A stretch of 64,000 nt of DNA from Limnohabitans sp. WS1. GTDB lineage: Bacteria; Pseudomonadota; Gammaproteobacteria; Burkholderiales; Burkholderiaceae_C. The notes beneath the pieces are model-generated. The model did no database searches, was not told the origin of the DNA, and saw nothing but the letters and a program-made list of their open reading frames with translations. The translations under genes were made by a program, and so were the position numbers. Positions 26,095-35,449 of this stretch are shown here, piece by piece; position 1 is the stretch's first letter; the number at the start of each line of letters is the position of its first letter. Where the stretch lies: the NCBI RefSeq assembly GCF_003063265.1, contig NZ_NERU01000006.1:62001-126000 (forward strand), read 5' to 3'.

Positions 26095-27078
26095 ATGAGC
26101 AGCAGACGACAGTGGATTCAATGGGCCGGCCTGGGTGCCGCTTCGCTGGGTGTGATGGGCCGAGCGTGGGCCGGGCCATTTCCTGAAAAGCCGATCAAAA
26201 TGATCGTGCCCTATCCCGCAGGCGGCGGTGCCGATCAGTGGGCCAGGATTGTGGCGGGCAAGGCTGAGAAATTGTTGGGGCAGCCCATCGTGATGGATTA
26301 CAAGCCCGGTGCCAGCACCACGATTGGTGCGGATGCTGCCGCCAAAGCGCCCGCCGATGGCTACACCGTCCATTTGATTGACAGCACCGCTTTTGCCTAT
26401 GTGCCCAACATGCGCAAAGTGTCGTATGACCCGCTCAAGGCCTTCACGCCCTTGGTCCATTTGGGCGATTTGCCCTTTGTGTTGGTGGCCCACCCTTCGG
26501 TGCCGGTTCGCAATTTGCAAGAGCTGATCGCCTTTGCCAAAGCCAATCCCAACAAACTCAATTGCGCCAGCGCGGGGGTGGGCTCACCGCACCATTTGAT
26601 TGCCGAGATTTTCAAGCAGCGAGCAGGCATCTCCATGAACCATGTGCCCTACAAGGGGGCGGCCCAGTACATCGCCGATTTGTTGGGCGGTCAGGTGGAT
26701 TTGGCCGTCTCCACCCTGGGGCCGGCCATGCCGCACATCCAAACAGGCCGCATGCGTCCTTTGGCCGTGTCATCTGGCAAGCGTTCAAGCACCATGCCCG
26801 ATGTCCCCACCATTGCCGAGCAAGGGTTTGAGGGCTTTGATGAAAAACCCTGGAACTGTTTTGTGACCAACGCGGGGGTGCCTGCCGAGGCGCTGGAGCG
26901 CTTGCGTTCAGCGTTTCGCGCCACCATGGATGACCCCGAGGTGCTGCAGGCTTTGCGCAAGACGGGGGTGGAAGAAGTGGGCCGCATGCCACTGGCCCAG
27001 ATCAGCGAGCAAATGCGCCTGGACAACCTGAAGTGGGGCGATGTAATCCGCCGCGCCAAGATCACCATGGACAGTTGA
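26095..27078 (+). CDS. Bug/TctC family receptor (divergent from iorA)
   Basis: A 327-residue Bug receptor with a twin-arginine-like leader (SSRRQWIQWAGLGAASLGVMG), cleavage near AWAG, then PYPAGGGADQ, KPGASTTIGAD and VPYKGAAQYIADLLGGQVD motifs. The ATG at 26095 has ACAGGAG upstream. It is divergent from iorA and convergent with a CaiB gene; ligand unknown. Confidence 0.92.
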   Translation: MSSRRQWIQWAGLGAASLGVMGRAWAGPFPEKPIKMIVPYPAGGGADQWARIVAGKAEKLLGQPIVMDYKPGASTTIGADAAAKAPADGYTVHLIDSTAFAYVPNMRKVSYDPLKAFTPLVHLGDLPFVLVAHPSVPVRNLQELIAFAKANPNKLNCASAGVGSPHHLIAEIFKQRAGISMNHVPYKGAAQYIADLLGGQVDLAVSTLGPAMPHIQTGRMRPLAVSSGKRSSTMPDVPTIAEQGFEGFDEKPWNCFVTNAGVPAEALERLRSAFRATMDDPEVLQALRKTGVEEVGRMPLAQISEQMRLDNLKWGDVIRRAKITMDS

Positions 27079-27115
27079 GCGCCGCAGGCCCTGAAGTGGG
27101 GCCCGGGGCCGGCCC

Positions 27116-28339
27116 TTATGCTGCGGGGCGGGCCTTGTCCGGGTGCTGGTCAAACACGGTGCCCTGGGCGAACAGGGCTTCCATGTCTTGGGCCGAATAA
27201 CCCAGTTGGCTGAGCACCGACCTGGAGTGCTGACCCAGCCAGGGGGCCGGCTGCCGAATGCTGCCCAAGGCCCCACTTGATTTGATGGGCAAACCCAAGG
27301 TCTTCATGGGGCCAATGATGGGGTGATCCAGGTCGTGCACCATTTGCCGGGCCAGCACATGCGGGTCGTGCAGGGCTTGCTCGTAGCCAAAAACAGGCCC
27401 GCCCGGTATGCCCACCGCATCCAGCAGGGCCACCCAGTGCGCCGTCGTGGCTTGTGTTGTCACCGATTCAATGTCGCGTTCGAGCGCGTCCACGTTTTTG
27501 ACGCGCAGCGCCTGGGTCAGGTATTCGGGACGCTCAAGCCAGTCGGGTTGGCCGATGACTTTTTCACAAAAGTTGACCCACATTTTTTGGGTGCCCGCAC
27601 CCACCGTGACATAACCATCGCATGTGCGGTAGGCCTGGTAGGGGGCCGAACGCCTGTGGCGGGTGCCAGTGGCGGTGGGGATTTCACCTGAGCCAAAGTA
27701 AGCCCCGAATTCCCAAGGGGTCCAGGCCAGCCCTGCTTCCAGCAGCGAAGTCTCGATGTACTGACCTTCGCCAAAACGCAGCTTGCCAATCAGGGCCCCC
27801 AAAATGCCCGACAGGGCCGTGACACCACTGGCAATGTCGTTCATGGCAATGCCCACTTTGGCCGGACGCCCACCCGGCTCACCGGTCATCATCATGATGC
27901 CGGACATGCCTTGGGCAATGATGTCAAATCCGCCTTTTTGGCCATAGGGACCGGTCTGGCCAAAGCCCGACATGGAGGCGTAAATCACGCCGGGGTTGTG
28001 TGCGCGAATGCGCTCGTAGTCCAGCCCCATGCGCTTGACCACACCGGGGCGGAAGTTTTCCATCACGATGTCTGCCTGGGCAGCCAGCTGTTGGGCGATC
28101 TTCAGACCCGCTGGGTCTTTCAGGTTCAGGGCGATGCTTTGTTTGTTGCGGTTGAGCACCGCAAAACAATAGGACTCGCCATTGACTTTGGGCTCAAACT
28201 GACGCGATGTATCGCCTTTGTCGGCGTTTTCGAGTTTGATGACCTCGGCCCCCATGTCCGCCAGGACCATGCTGCAGTAAGGGCCAGCCAAGACGTTGGT
28301 CAAATCCAGGACACGCAGGCCAGTCAAAGGGAGTTTCAT
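27116..28339 (-). CDS. CaiB/BaiF family CoA-transferase
   Basis: A 407-residue class III CoA-transferase (GLRVLDLTNVLAGPYCSMVLADMGAEVIKLE, RNKQSIALNLKDPAG, ENFRPGVVKRMGL). It shares family segments with the one at 13950 but is a distinct paralogue. It lies 32 bases after the enoyl-CoA hydratase gene on the same strand, so the two probably form an operon for CoA activation and hydration of an unsaturated acid. Confidence 0.92.
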   Translation of the reverse strand: MKLPLTGLRVLDLTNVLAGPYCSMVLADMGAEVIKLENADKGDTSRQFEPKVNGESYCFAVLNRNKQSIALNLKDPAGLKIAQQLAAQADIVMENFRPGVVKRMGLDYERIRAHNPGVIYASMSGFGQTGPYGQKGGFDIIAQGMSGIMMMTGEPGGRPAKVGIAMNDIASGVTALSGILGALIGKLRFGEGQYIETSLLEAGLAWTPWEFGAYFGSGEIPTATGTRHRRSAPYQAYRTCDGYVTVGAGTQKMWVNFCEKVIGQPDWLERPEYLTQALRVKNVDALERDIESVTTQATTAHWVALLDAVGIPGGPVFGYEQALHDPHVLARQMVHDLDHPIIGPMKTLGLPIKSSGALGSIRQPAPWLGQHSRSVLSQLGYSAQDMEALFAQGTVFDQHPDKARPAA

Positions 28340-28371
28340 GGTGAGGACTTTCTTGGATCAGCGTGGACGTT

Positions 28372-29169
28372 TCAGCGGCCGGTGAACACCGGTTTGCGTT
28401 TTTCCATGAAGGCGGTGCGACCTTCGGTGAAGTCGACGCTGTTGAAGCACTGCGCCACCAATTGGTCGCACAGGGCCACATTGCGCAAAGACGGGTCTTT
28501 GACGATTTCACCCACAATGGTTTTGATCGATGCCACGGTCATCGGCGCGTTGGCTGCGATGGTGTCGGCATATTGGGTCACATAAGCCAGCAGATCTTCC
28601 TGGGGCACCATGCGGTTGATCAGGCCCATGGCCAGGGCCTCGGGTGCACTGAACTGCCGCGCAGTAAAAAAGATTTCTTGCGCAAAGGACGGCCCCACCA
28701 CGTCCACCAGTTTGCGCACACCGTCGAATTCGTAGCCCAGCCCCAGTTTGGCGGCAGGGACGGCAAAACGCGAATGGTCCGCGGCAATCCGGATGTCGCA
28801 GTTCAGCGCCACACCCACACCACCACCAATGCAATAGCCCTGGATCATGGCCAAGGTGGGTTTGTTGAGGTTTTTCAGGGCCTGCATGCCTTCTTGAGCC
28901 ACCGCGTCGTAGCGCTGGGTGGCCTCGGCCGAGTCACGTTGTTCGGCAAATTCTGAAATGTCAGCACCCGAGACAAATGCTTTTTCGCCAGCCCCGTGCA
29001 CCACCACCACGCGGATGTCGTCATCACGGGCAAATTCGTGGGCAATGTCTGCCAGTCCCTGCCACATCTCCAGTGACACGGCGTTGTGTCGGGCGGGGTT
29101 GTTGAAGGTGATCCAGCCCACATGCTTGTCTTTGCGGGCGGCCATTTTGTCGGTTTTCAAAAAGCTCAT
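28372..29169 (-). CDS. Enoyl-CoA hydratase/isomerase family protein
   Basis: A 265-residue crotonase-fold protein: GWITFNNPARHNAVSLEM near the N terminus, the oxyanion-hole segments GAGEKAFVSGADISEF and IQGYCIGGGVGVALNCDIRIAA. The usual second catalytic Glu region reads KLGLGYEFDGVRKL, so the precise reaction (hydratase, isomerase or another crotonase activity) is open. The ATG at 29169 has TTGGAG upstream; longer readings are not conserved. It forms an operon with the CaiB gene and is divergent from a LysR gene. Confidence 0.9.
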   Translation of the reverse strand: MSFLKTDKMAARKDKHVGWITFNNPARHNAVSLEMWQGLADIAHEFARDDDIRVVVVHGAGEKAFVSGADISEFAEQRDSAEATQRYDAVAQEGMQALKNLNKPTLAMIQGYCIGGGVGVALNCDIRIAADHSRFAVPAAKLGLGYEFDGVRKLVDVVGPSFAQEIFFTARQFSAPEALAMGLINRMVPQEDLLAYVTQYADTIAANAPMTVASIKTIVGEIVKDPSLRNVALCDQLVAQCFNSVDFTEGRTAFMEKRKPVFTGR

Positions 29170-29338
29170 CGAGTGACTCCAAGGGAATGGCCAATCAGTA
29201 TGTGGTCCATTGGGGTGCGCCCGCGTTACCCGCGCGACAGACGCTCTCTGAGGCTGTATGGGCCACCCTGCCAAAGCGCTCAACGCCCAACAGGGCTTGT
29301 ATCCGTGCAAAATATCAGGTCTAGGCGGTATGCATTCC

Positions 29339-30307
29339 ATGAATATCAAAGATTTGGACCTGAACCTCTTGCGCTTGTTCGATGCGGTCTGGCGCACGCG
29401 CAGCGTGAGCCTGGCTGCCCAACAGTTGGGCATGTCGCAGCCTGCGGCCAGTCAAGGGCTGGCGCGTTTGCGGGCGGTGTTGGGGGACGCCCTGTTTGAG
29501 CGCAGTGGCTCGGGTGTGCGGCCCACACCCCGTGCCGACCGGCTGGCGCAGGGGGTGCAAAGTGCACTCGCCACGATTGAGCAGGCGCTCAACGCTTCTC
29601 AAATGTTTGACCCTCAACGCTCGACCCGGGTGCTTCGGCTGCACCTGAGCGACATTGGTGAGGCGCGTTTTTTGCCAGAACTGGTGCTGGCCTTGCAAGG
29701 CTTGGCACCGGGCATGCGCCTGGAGGCTTTGCCGCTGCCACACGCTCAGATCGGCGCAGCCTTGGACAACGGGCAGCTGGACTTGGCCATCGGTTTTTTG
29801 CCCGAGGTGGTGCAGACCTTGCAGCAGCCATTGCTGAGCGACCGTTATGTGCTGCTCATGCGCAAAGAGCACCCTGTGGCCCTGCGCTGGGGGCGCATGA
29901 ATGCTTCGATGTCGGAGCCCTTGGTCTGTGCGGACTCTTCAGCCTCCCCTGGTTCTTTGGCCCCAGCGCTGTTGGCCGAGCTGGAGTTTGCTGCCGTGCG
30001 CACCCATTCGGACACGCTGCGCATTTTGGAGTTGATGCATTGGCAGCACCGCCTGCGCCTGACGGTGAGCCACTTTTTGTCGCTGCCCGGCATTGTGCGC
30101 AGCAGCGATCTGGCGGTCTTGATGCCTCGCAATTTTGCGCAAGGCTTTGCCGAGACCGGGGCACTGGCCCTGATCGAGCCCGATTTGCCCCTGCGCGACT
30201 TCACGGTGTCCATGCACTGGAGCGCCCGCTTTGACAAAGACCCCTGCCTGCAATGGCTGCGCAGCACGGTGTCTCGTTTGTTCAGTACCCCCGAGGTGAA
30301 TTCATGA
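29339..30307 (+). CDS. LysR family transcriptional regulator
   Basis: A 322-residue LysR regulator of the NodD/PnbR-like subclass: MNIKDLDLNLLRLFDAVWRT start, HTH at about 22-60 (SVSLAAQQLGMSQPAASQGLARLR), effector domain over 90-310. The ATG at 29339 fits an AGGCGG site better than the ATG at 29330. It is divergent from the hydratase-CaiB operon, its likely target. Its stop overlaps the thioredoxin-like gene by 4 bases. Confidence 0.9.
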   Translation: MNIKDLDLNLLRLFDAVWRTRSVSLAAQQLGMSQPAASQGLARLRAVLGDALFERSGSGVRPTPRADRLAQGVQSALATIEQALNASQMFDPQRSTRVLRLHLSDIGEARFLPELVLALQGLAPGMRLEALPLPHAQIGAALDNGQLDLAIGFLPEVVQTLQQPLLSDRYVLLMRKEHPVALRWGRMNASMSEPLVCADSSASPGSLAPALLAELEFAAVRTHSDTLRILELMHWQHRLRLTVSHFLSLPGIVRSSDLAVLMPRNFAQGFAETGALALIEPDLPLRDFTVSMHWSARFDKDPCLQWLRSTVSRLFSTPEVNS

Positions 30308-30630
30308 GCAGTTTCAAACCCTACCTGAGCGCCATTGAAGCGCCCAACCTGGCCGAGGTGCAGGCACTGCCCGGCTTGACTCTGCTGGAATTTGGCACCG
30401 AATGGTGTGGCCACTGCCGCGCCGCCCAGCCCTTGATGGCACAGGCCCTGGCTAGCCCAACGCCGTGGCAGCACCTCAAAATCGAAGACGGACCGGGCCG
30501 TGCGCTGGGCCGCCACTACCGGGTCAAGCTCTGGCCCACGCTGGTGCTGTTGCGCGATGGGCAGGAAGTAGGGCGGCTGGTGCGGCCTACAAGCGAGCAG
30601 GACATTCAAACCGCCATGTCCAAGGCCTGA
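30304..30630 (+). CDS. Thioredoxin family protein
   Basis: A 108-residue thioredoxin fold with active site WCGHC (Cys35, Cys38) and a cis-proline segment KLWPTLVLLRDG. No signal peptide, so cytoplasmic. The dithiol pair GH (not GP) is more like protein-disulfide-isomerase and small redox proteins. The start overlaps the LysR stop (ATGA), showing coupling to that regulator. Confidence 0.88.
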   Translation: MSSFKPYLSAIEAPNLAEVQALPGLTLLEFGTEWCGHCRAAQPLMAQALASPTPWQHLKIEDGPGRALGRHYRVKLWPTLVLLRDGQEVGRLVRPTSEQDIQTAMSKA

Positions 30631-30693
30631 GTTGTGAGCAAAAGCTTGGTTTCAAGGTGCTTGCCGCCCATCGAACCGGCTTTCCGAATTTTT

Positions 30694-30947
30694 TGTAGGA
30701 GCGACGCCCTCGTCGCGAAAAGCCCCGCCGACCACCAAGAATCGCCCCGAGGGCTGGGCTCCCACAAGCAAAAGAATGCCCACAAACACAGGCATCCCCT
30801 TGTAGGAGCGACGCCCTCGTCGCGAAAAGCCCCGCAGACCACGAAGAATCGCCCCGAGGGCGGGGCTCCCACAAGCAAAAGAGTGCCCACAAACACACGC
30901 ATTCCCTTGTACGGGCATTCCCTTGTAGGAGCGACGCCCTCGTCGCG
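30694..30947. repeat. REP/BIME cluster, family 1 (GTAGGAGC / GTGGGAGC heads)
   Basis: The 407-base gap between the thioredoxin-like gene and metY holds three direct copies of a GTAGGAGCGACGCC...GTCGCG palindrome (30695-30717, 30802-30824, 30925-30947) and two inverted partner elements with a GTGGGAGCCCC head on the minus strand (30741-30767, 30848-30874). Copies 1 and 2 are 107 bases apart including their spacer. The third is shifted to 123 by a 13-base duplication (GCATTCCCTTGTA at 30899 and 30915). The GTAG/GTGG heads are typical of REP sequences mobilised by RAYT proteins; no RAYT gene is in the window. Confidence 0.85.
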
Positions 30948-31037
30948 ATCAAGCCCCGCAGACCACTCCCCATCGACTGGGCATCACGCCCACACTGATC
31001 GCCCAGGTTTTTGCCTACAGTCGACAGTCGCCAGGCT

Positions 31038-32321
31038 TCAGCAGGCGGCCAGCGCTTGCTCCAGATCGGCCATCAGGTCGTCGATGTGCTCGATGCCCAC
31101 CGACAAACGCACCATGTCTTCGCTCACGCCCGCCTTGGCCAGTTCCGCCGCGTCCAGTTGGCGGTGTGTGGTCGACGCAGGGTGTGTGGCCAGCGAACGG
31201 GCGTCGCCAATGTTGACCAAGCGGGTGAACAATTGCAGCGCGTCCAAGAAGCGTGCGCCTGCGGCGCGAGGATCGGCGTCTTGGCTCTTCAGGCCAAAGG
31301 AGACGATGCCCGAGGCTTTGCCGTTCATGTACTTTTGCACCAGCGCATGCTCAGGGTGATCGGGCAGACCGGCATAGTTGACCCAAGCCACTTTGGGGTG
31401 TTTTTGCAGGTGAGTGGCCACTGAGAGCGCGTTGTCGCAGATGCGGTCCATGCGCAGCGCCAGGGTTTCGATGCCTTGCAAAATCAAAAAAGCATTCATG
31501 GGCGAAATGGCTGCGCCCATGTTGCGCAGTGGCACCACGCGGGCACGGCCAATGAACGCCGCCGGGCCCAGTGCTTCGGTATAGACCACACCGTGGTAAG
31601 ACACATCGGGTTCGTTCAGCCGTTTGAAGCGGACTTTGTGTTCAGCCCAAGGGAATTTGCCCGAATCGACAATCGCACCGCCGACGCTGTTGCCGTGGCC
31701 ACCCAGGTATTTGGTGAGCGAATGCACCACGATGTCGGCCCCGTGCTCGATCGGGCGGCACAGGTAGGGGCTGGGCACCGTGTTGTCCACGATCAGCGGC
31801 ACGCCATGGGCGTGGGCGATGTCGGCGAGTTTGGCGAAATCGGTCACGTTGCCCAGCGGGTTGCCCACCGATTCGCAAAAGACGGCCTTGGTGCGCTCAT
31901 CGATCAGGGCGGCAAAGCTCTCGGGCTGGCGCGGATCGGCAAAGCGCACCGTGATGCCCATTTGCGGCAAGGTGTGGGCAAACAGGTTGTAGGTTCCGCC
32001 ATACAAGGTGCTGGCCGAGACGATGTTGTCGCCGCTTTCGGCCACGGTCTGGATGGCGTAGGTGATTGCGGCCATGCCCGAGGCCACGGCCAGCGCGGCG
32101 ATGCCGCCTTCGAGGGCGGCGACCCGCTTTTCCAACACGTCTTGTGTCGGGTTCATGATGCGGGTGTAGATGTTTCCGGGCACTTTCAGGTCAAACAGGT
32201 CAGCGCCATGTTGAGCGCTGTCAAACGCATAGGCCACCGTTTGGTAGATGGGCGTGGCCACGGCTTTGGTGGTCGGGTCGGGCATTTGGCCGGCGTGTAC
32301 GGCCAGGGTTTCGATCTTCAT
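31038..32321 (-). CDS. metY: O-acetylhomoserine aminocarboxypropyltransferase (sulfhydrylase)
   Basis: A 427-residue PLP enzyme of the Cys/Met metabolism family. Seen: the substrate segment [32 protein letters not shown], the PLP-lysine region [16 protein letters not shown] (Lys in SLTKY), and the C-terminal [15 protein letters not shown]. Length matches MetY, which makes homocysteine from O-acetylhomoserine and sulfide. The ATG at 32321 has AAGGAG upstream. No other methionine gene is adjacent. Confidence 0.93.
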   Translation of the reverse strand: MKIETLAVHAGQMPDPTTKAVATPIYQTVAYAFDSAQHGADLFDLKVPGNIYTRIMNPTQDVLEKRVAALEGGIAALAVASGMAAITYAIQTVAESGDNIVSASTLYGGTYNLFAHTLPQMGITVRFADPRQPESFAALIDERTKAVFCESVGNPLGNVTDFAKLADIAHAHGVPLIVDNTVPSPYLCRPIEHGADIVVHSLTKYLGGHGNSVGGAIVDSGKFPWAEHKVRFKRLNEPDVSYHGVVYTEALGPAAFIGRARVVPLRNMGAAISPMNAFLILQGIETLALRMDRICDNALSVATHLQKHPKVAWVNYAGLPDHPEHALVQKYMNGKASGIVSFGLKSQDADPRAAGARFLDALQLFTRLVNIGDARSLATHPASTTHRQLDAAELAKAGVSEDMVRLSVGIEHIDDLMADLEQALAAC

Positions 32322-32387
32322 GCAGAGTCTCCTTGGGGTTGGATGGGTCAGTTTATGCAATTGCCTTGCATGGAGCTGAAGTGAAGG

Positions 32388-32404
32388 CTGTTTTCATGAA
32401 ACAG
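32388..32404. promoter_or_regulatory. Inverted repeat upstream of metY
   Basis: CTGTTT-TCATG-AAACAG is a 6-bp perfect inverted repeat, 67 bases before the metY start. It may be an operator; the binding protein is unknown. Confidence 0.3.
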
Positions 32405-32540
32405 CTGGCTGTATGAAAAACAGGTCATGACGCCCTACCGAATTCCGATCCCAATTTTCAGAACCGAAACGGCTGTCCTAGGCAGATAAACTGTTTTTTT
32501 TGGCGTGAAATGCGCAGAACCACCACGGAGTCCTCCGACC

Positions 32541-34412
32541 ATGATTCAAGACAACATCCACATTGCCATCGCTCGCTTGATGGAGGGCGAATCCCTGAAT
32601 GATTTTTGCGACTGGTTTGTTCAGGCTCAAATGACAGACGCACAAGCCATGAACGCGATGCCGCCTGTCGCTGCCTCGGATGTGGCGCGCAGCTTGCGAC
32701 ATGTGGCCCGCCAACTGTGGGGCCAGCTGCCGTATCCACCTCTCCGCTGGCGTGCGCGTGGTTTGCCCAAAAGCGATCGCAATGCCCCTTGCCATTGCGG
32801 CTCAGGGCTCAAATTCAAGCAATGCTGCGCCGAGTTTGAGCACATGCCTTTTCCCCTGGAACCCGAGTCCTTGCAAATGCTGGCGCTGGAATATGCGGAC
32901 CCCCAATGGTTGACGGGGGACAAGCTCAAAGAGGTGCCTGCCGTGGCCTTGGGGCATGCCGCCATGGCTTGGAACGATGCAGGCGAGCAAGACCGCACAC
33001 TCCGTATTTTGAGCCCATGGTTTGCCGACCTGAAATCGCTGAACGAGCGCCACGAAATGGCCTTTGACGCCTTTGTGGATGCCTTGCAGCAGCACGGTCA
33101 AGAGCTTGAGCGGCGGGACTTGATCGACCGCATGGCGCAGCACCCCAACAAGGCGCTGGCCACTGCGGCTCGTACTCGTCTGGTGAGCATCCTGGCCAAT
33201 CAAGGTGAGATGGACAAGGCTTGGCAGCTGTTTCAGGAGACCAGCCGCTTCAACCCCAATGACCCGCAGCTGTGGCACCTGGAGTTGAGTTTGCTGATGA
33301 CTCAGGGGCGGCAAGAAGAGGCCCGTTTGCGAGCCCCCTTGCTCGCTGCCCGTGCGCGCAAGGTGGGCATGGATGATTTGGCCGAGGTGCTGGTAGGCAT
33401 GGCCGAGGAAGGCATGGGTTTCTTGCGCGATGCGGCTTTTGATGAGGTTGACGACCCCTTTGAGGAGTCGCTGATCGATTTGGCGAACGCGGTGCCCGAG
33501 CCGCTGGATGTCCAAACCTTGCACAGCCTGTACACAGTCAAACGCTCACCGCAAGGAGAGGGCGACGCGCGTGTGAATGTCGCTTGGGTGGAGCCCGTCA
33601 AAAAAATGGCCGACCTGAACCGGCGCTGGCAACGAACATTCGCGGTGGTCAAGCCGGAAATGACCTGGTTCAACGGCGATGTTGACAACTTGATCGAAGC
33701 CTTGCCAGAAGCCCAGGAATTTTTGCAAAAGCACCCACAAGCCTGGTTCAGTGCAGAGGTGCTGGACGATGTGTTGATGACGGCCTATGCGCTGTGCGAC
33801 GACGAATCGCCAGCCCCCGTGCTGGACGCTGCACAACGTTTGGCTGATCACGCTGTGGCTGTGCTGCAAAGTCTGGCGGGGGATGCGCAGCTGCACTGGA
33901 CAGTCCAGGCGCATCGCCCCTTATTGCGCTGCTTGGCCATCGCCGTGGAGCTGGCGCAGATGCAGATTGACGAAGAATCGGCCCTTCAATACCTGACTTT
34001 GGGTCTGGCTCTGAACCCCAACGACAACCATGGCTGGCGCACCACGCTGGCAACTTTGTACATGGAGAGGGGCGACTACCAGCACGCCTTGAACTTGATG
34101 GCGAGTTACCCGCAGGACATGCCGCCTGCTGAACATCGCCGTGCCTTGGCTTTGTTCAACCTGGACCGCAAGCCTGAAGCCGAGGTCGTTTTGCGCGAAG
34201 CCCACCAGGCGCACCCCCTTTACTTCAAGGCCTTGCTGCCCAAGGTCATGGATGCCCCGCCGTCTACGGACGAGCGGGGGTATTTGCTGGGCAGCGAGGA
34301 AGCGGCTTGGCATTTTCGAATCGAATCCCGTCACTTGTGGGTGAGTACTGGGGCACTGGCTTGGGCGCAAGGTCTGCAGTTGCCAGACCCCAAGCCTGCC
34401 CAGGCGTCCTAA
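32541..34412 (+). CDS. SEC-C motif and TPR-like repeat protein
   Basis: A 623-residue protein. A SEC-C zinc motif (RNAPCHCGSGLKFKQCC, with Cys84, Cys86, Cys95, Cys96) lies near the N terminus. The rest is helical and TPR-like (for example segments around 215-300 and 490-560), suggesting a protein-interaction scaffold. SEC-C motifs occur in SecA and in many uncharacterised proteins. The ATG at 32541 has a CGGAG site upstream. No known function for this architecture. Confidence 0.8.
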   Translation: MIQDNIHIAIARLMEGESLNDFCDWFVQAQMTDAQAMNAMPPVAASDVARSLRHVARQLWGQLPYPPLRWRARGLPKSDRNAPCHCGSGLKFKQCCAEFEHMPFPLEPESLQMLALEYADPQWLTGDKLKEVPAVALGHAAMAWNDAGEQDRTLRILSPWFADLKSLNERHEMAFDAFVDALQQHGQELERRDLIDRMAQHPNKALATAARTRLVSILANQGEMDKAWQLFQETSRFNPNDPQLWHLELSLLMTQGRQEEARLRAPLLAARARKVGMDDLAEVLVGMAEEGMGFLRDAAFDEVDDPFEESLIDLANAVPEPLDVQTLHSLYTVKRSPQGEGDARVNVAWVEPVKKMADLNRRWQRTFAVVKPEMTWFNGDVDNLIEALPEAQEFLQKHPQAWFSAEVLDDVLMTAYALCDDESPAPVLDAAQRLADHAVAVLQSLAGDAQLHWTVQAHRPLLRCLAIAVELAQMQIDEESALQYLTLGLALNPNDNHGWRTTLATLYMERGDYQHALNLMASYPQDMPPAEHRRALALFNLDRKPEAEVVLREAHQAHPLYFKALLPKVMDAPPSTDERGYLLGSEEAAWHFRIESRHLWVSTGALAWAQGLQLPDPKPAQAS

Positions 34413-34509
34413 CCTGCCCCCCGCCAAAAAGGCTGCGAAAAAGACGTCCTCTCCTTCCATGGGCATGATGGATGTGTCGCCCACTTTTGGCAGCCAACAA
34501 GAAAAGTAG

Positions 34510-34838
34510 CTGCGCAAAATTTGCAGCGATTACCCGCGTTTGCATGGTTTTTTGCAAGCGGTGGCCTGGTCTCCCCAGCTCATCATGCCCAACACCTGGC
34601 TGGGCACCGTCATGCCCACAAAGTGAACGCATCAAGTGGCACCTTCGGGCGTTTGCGTGGCTTGGCTGCGCGTGCAGCGCTGTGGCGTGTGCATTCGCGC
34701 GTGACCGACGACGAAGGCAAGCCCATCTTGCAGGCGCTGTCTGAGCAGCCTGTGGCTGGGTCGGAACTGGAGGCCGTTTTGCAAGACCTGTGGTCAACGG
34801 TGAACAAAGTGCGTTCAGCGGGAATGCATACCAATTGA
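34510..34838 (+). pseudogene. Degraded YecA/UPF0149-like gene fragment
   Basis: One frame from 34510 to 34626 reads LRKICSDYPRLHGFLQAV then AWSPQLIMPNTWLGTVM, which resembles the N-terminal part of YecA/UPF0149 proteins (LHGFL...P...MPSEWL). It is closed by TAG before it (34507-34509) and TGA after it. A different frame then continues to 34838 with coding-like composition (DDEGKPILQALSEQPVAGSE). I read this as a decayed or frameshifted gene; intact gene length cannot be reconstructed. Confidence 0.45.
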
Positions 34839-34905
34839 CGGCCTGAGGGCGAAGCCCTTGACGTTCGAAGTGCGCGTCTGCTGTGGCCAGAGCACCTGCC
34901 GACCG

Positions 34906-35139
34906 TCAAGCCAGCAAGGCCCCTGCATCCTCGTACCAGAACATCAACGCGGCGTCGTAACTTTCCCACACACAACCGTTGCAGCCCCGCCCGCAGCACG
35001 AGGTGGGCTCGGGGGGCGGCTCCCGGAAGTCGTGGCCTGCGGCCTGCAGGCGCTCCTGAAATTGCGCAATCCCCCGGCGCACGGAGGCGCGCTGGGATGC
35101 GTAGGGGTCGATGATGGGGTGATCGTTGTTTTCGGTCAT
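34906..35139 (-). CDS. Oxidoreductase-like domain protein (small, Cys-rich)
   Basis: A 77-residue protein with the compact CCGRGCNGCVWESYDAAL motif of the oxidoreductase-like family (PF09791), whose four cysteines may bind metal. Function is unknown. The ATG at 35139 is followed by a Pro/Glu-rich stretch and the cysteine motif. It lies alone between a decayed gene and a REP cluster. Confidence 0.75.
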   Translation of the reverse strand: MTENNDHPIIDPYASQRASVRRGIAQFQERLQAAGHDFREPPPEPTSCCGRGCNGCVWESYDAALMFWYEDAGALLA

Positions 35140-35190
35140 GCCGTATTGTCGATCAGCTCTTGCATGGTTTTTTGCAAGTCGGTGGCTCCC

Positions 35191-35449
35191 TGTAGGTCGG
35201 TGGCTTCAGCTCCGACGTTGCGCGCTTCGGCGCAGGTCCTCTGTCGGGGCTGAAGCCACCGACCTACAAATACATGTCCCCGTAGGTCTGCACCGTCAGG
35301 TTCGACGCTTGTCTGCTTCGGCGCAGGCCCATGTCGGCGCTATTGCCGCCGACCTGAAAATGCATGGTTCCCTGTAGGTCGGTAGCTTCAGCTCCGACAT
35401 GGCGTGTGTCGGCGAAGACTCATGTCGGGGCTGAAGCCACCGACCTACC
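35191..35449. repeat. BIME cluster, family 2, downstream of guanine deaminase
   Basis: Three inverted pairs of a second palindrome family (TGTAGGTCGGTGGCTTCAGC...CCGAC). Pair 1: 35191-35216 with 35242-35268. Pair 2: degenerate, 35280-35307 with 35332-35356. Pair 3: 35373-35399 with 35423-35449. The last element overlaps the end of guaD and provides its TAG stop codon. GTAG heads indicate REP elements unrelated to family 1. Confidence 0.85.

Noticed and set aside
30694..30947. CRISPR-like array
   Set aside because: The repeats are palindromic REP elements with conserved spacers; there are no cas genes and the spacers are not unique.
30634..31359. A 241-codon plus-strand reading across the REP cluster
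   Set aside because: The repeats happen to be free of stops in this frame; the product is repetitive and runs into the antisense of metY.
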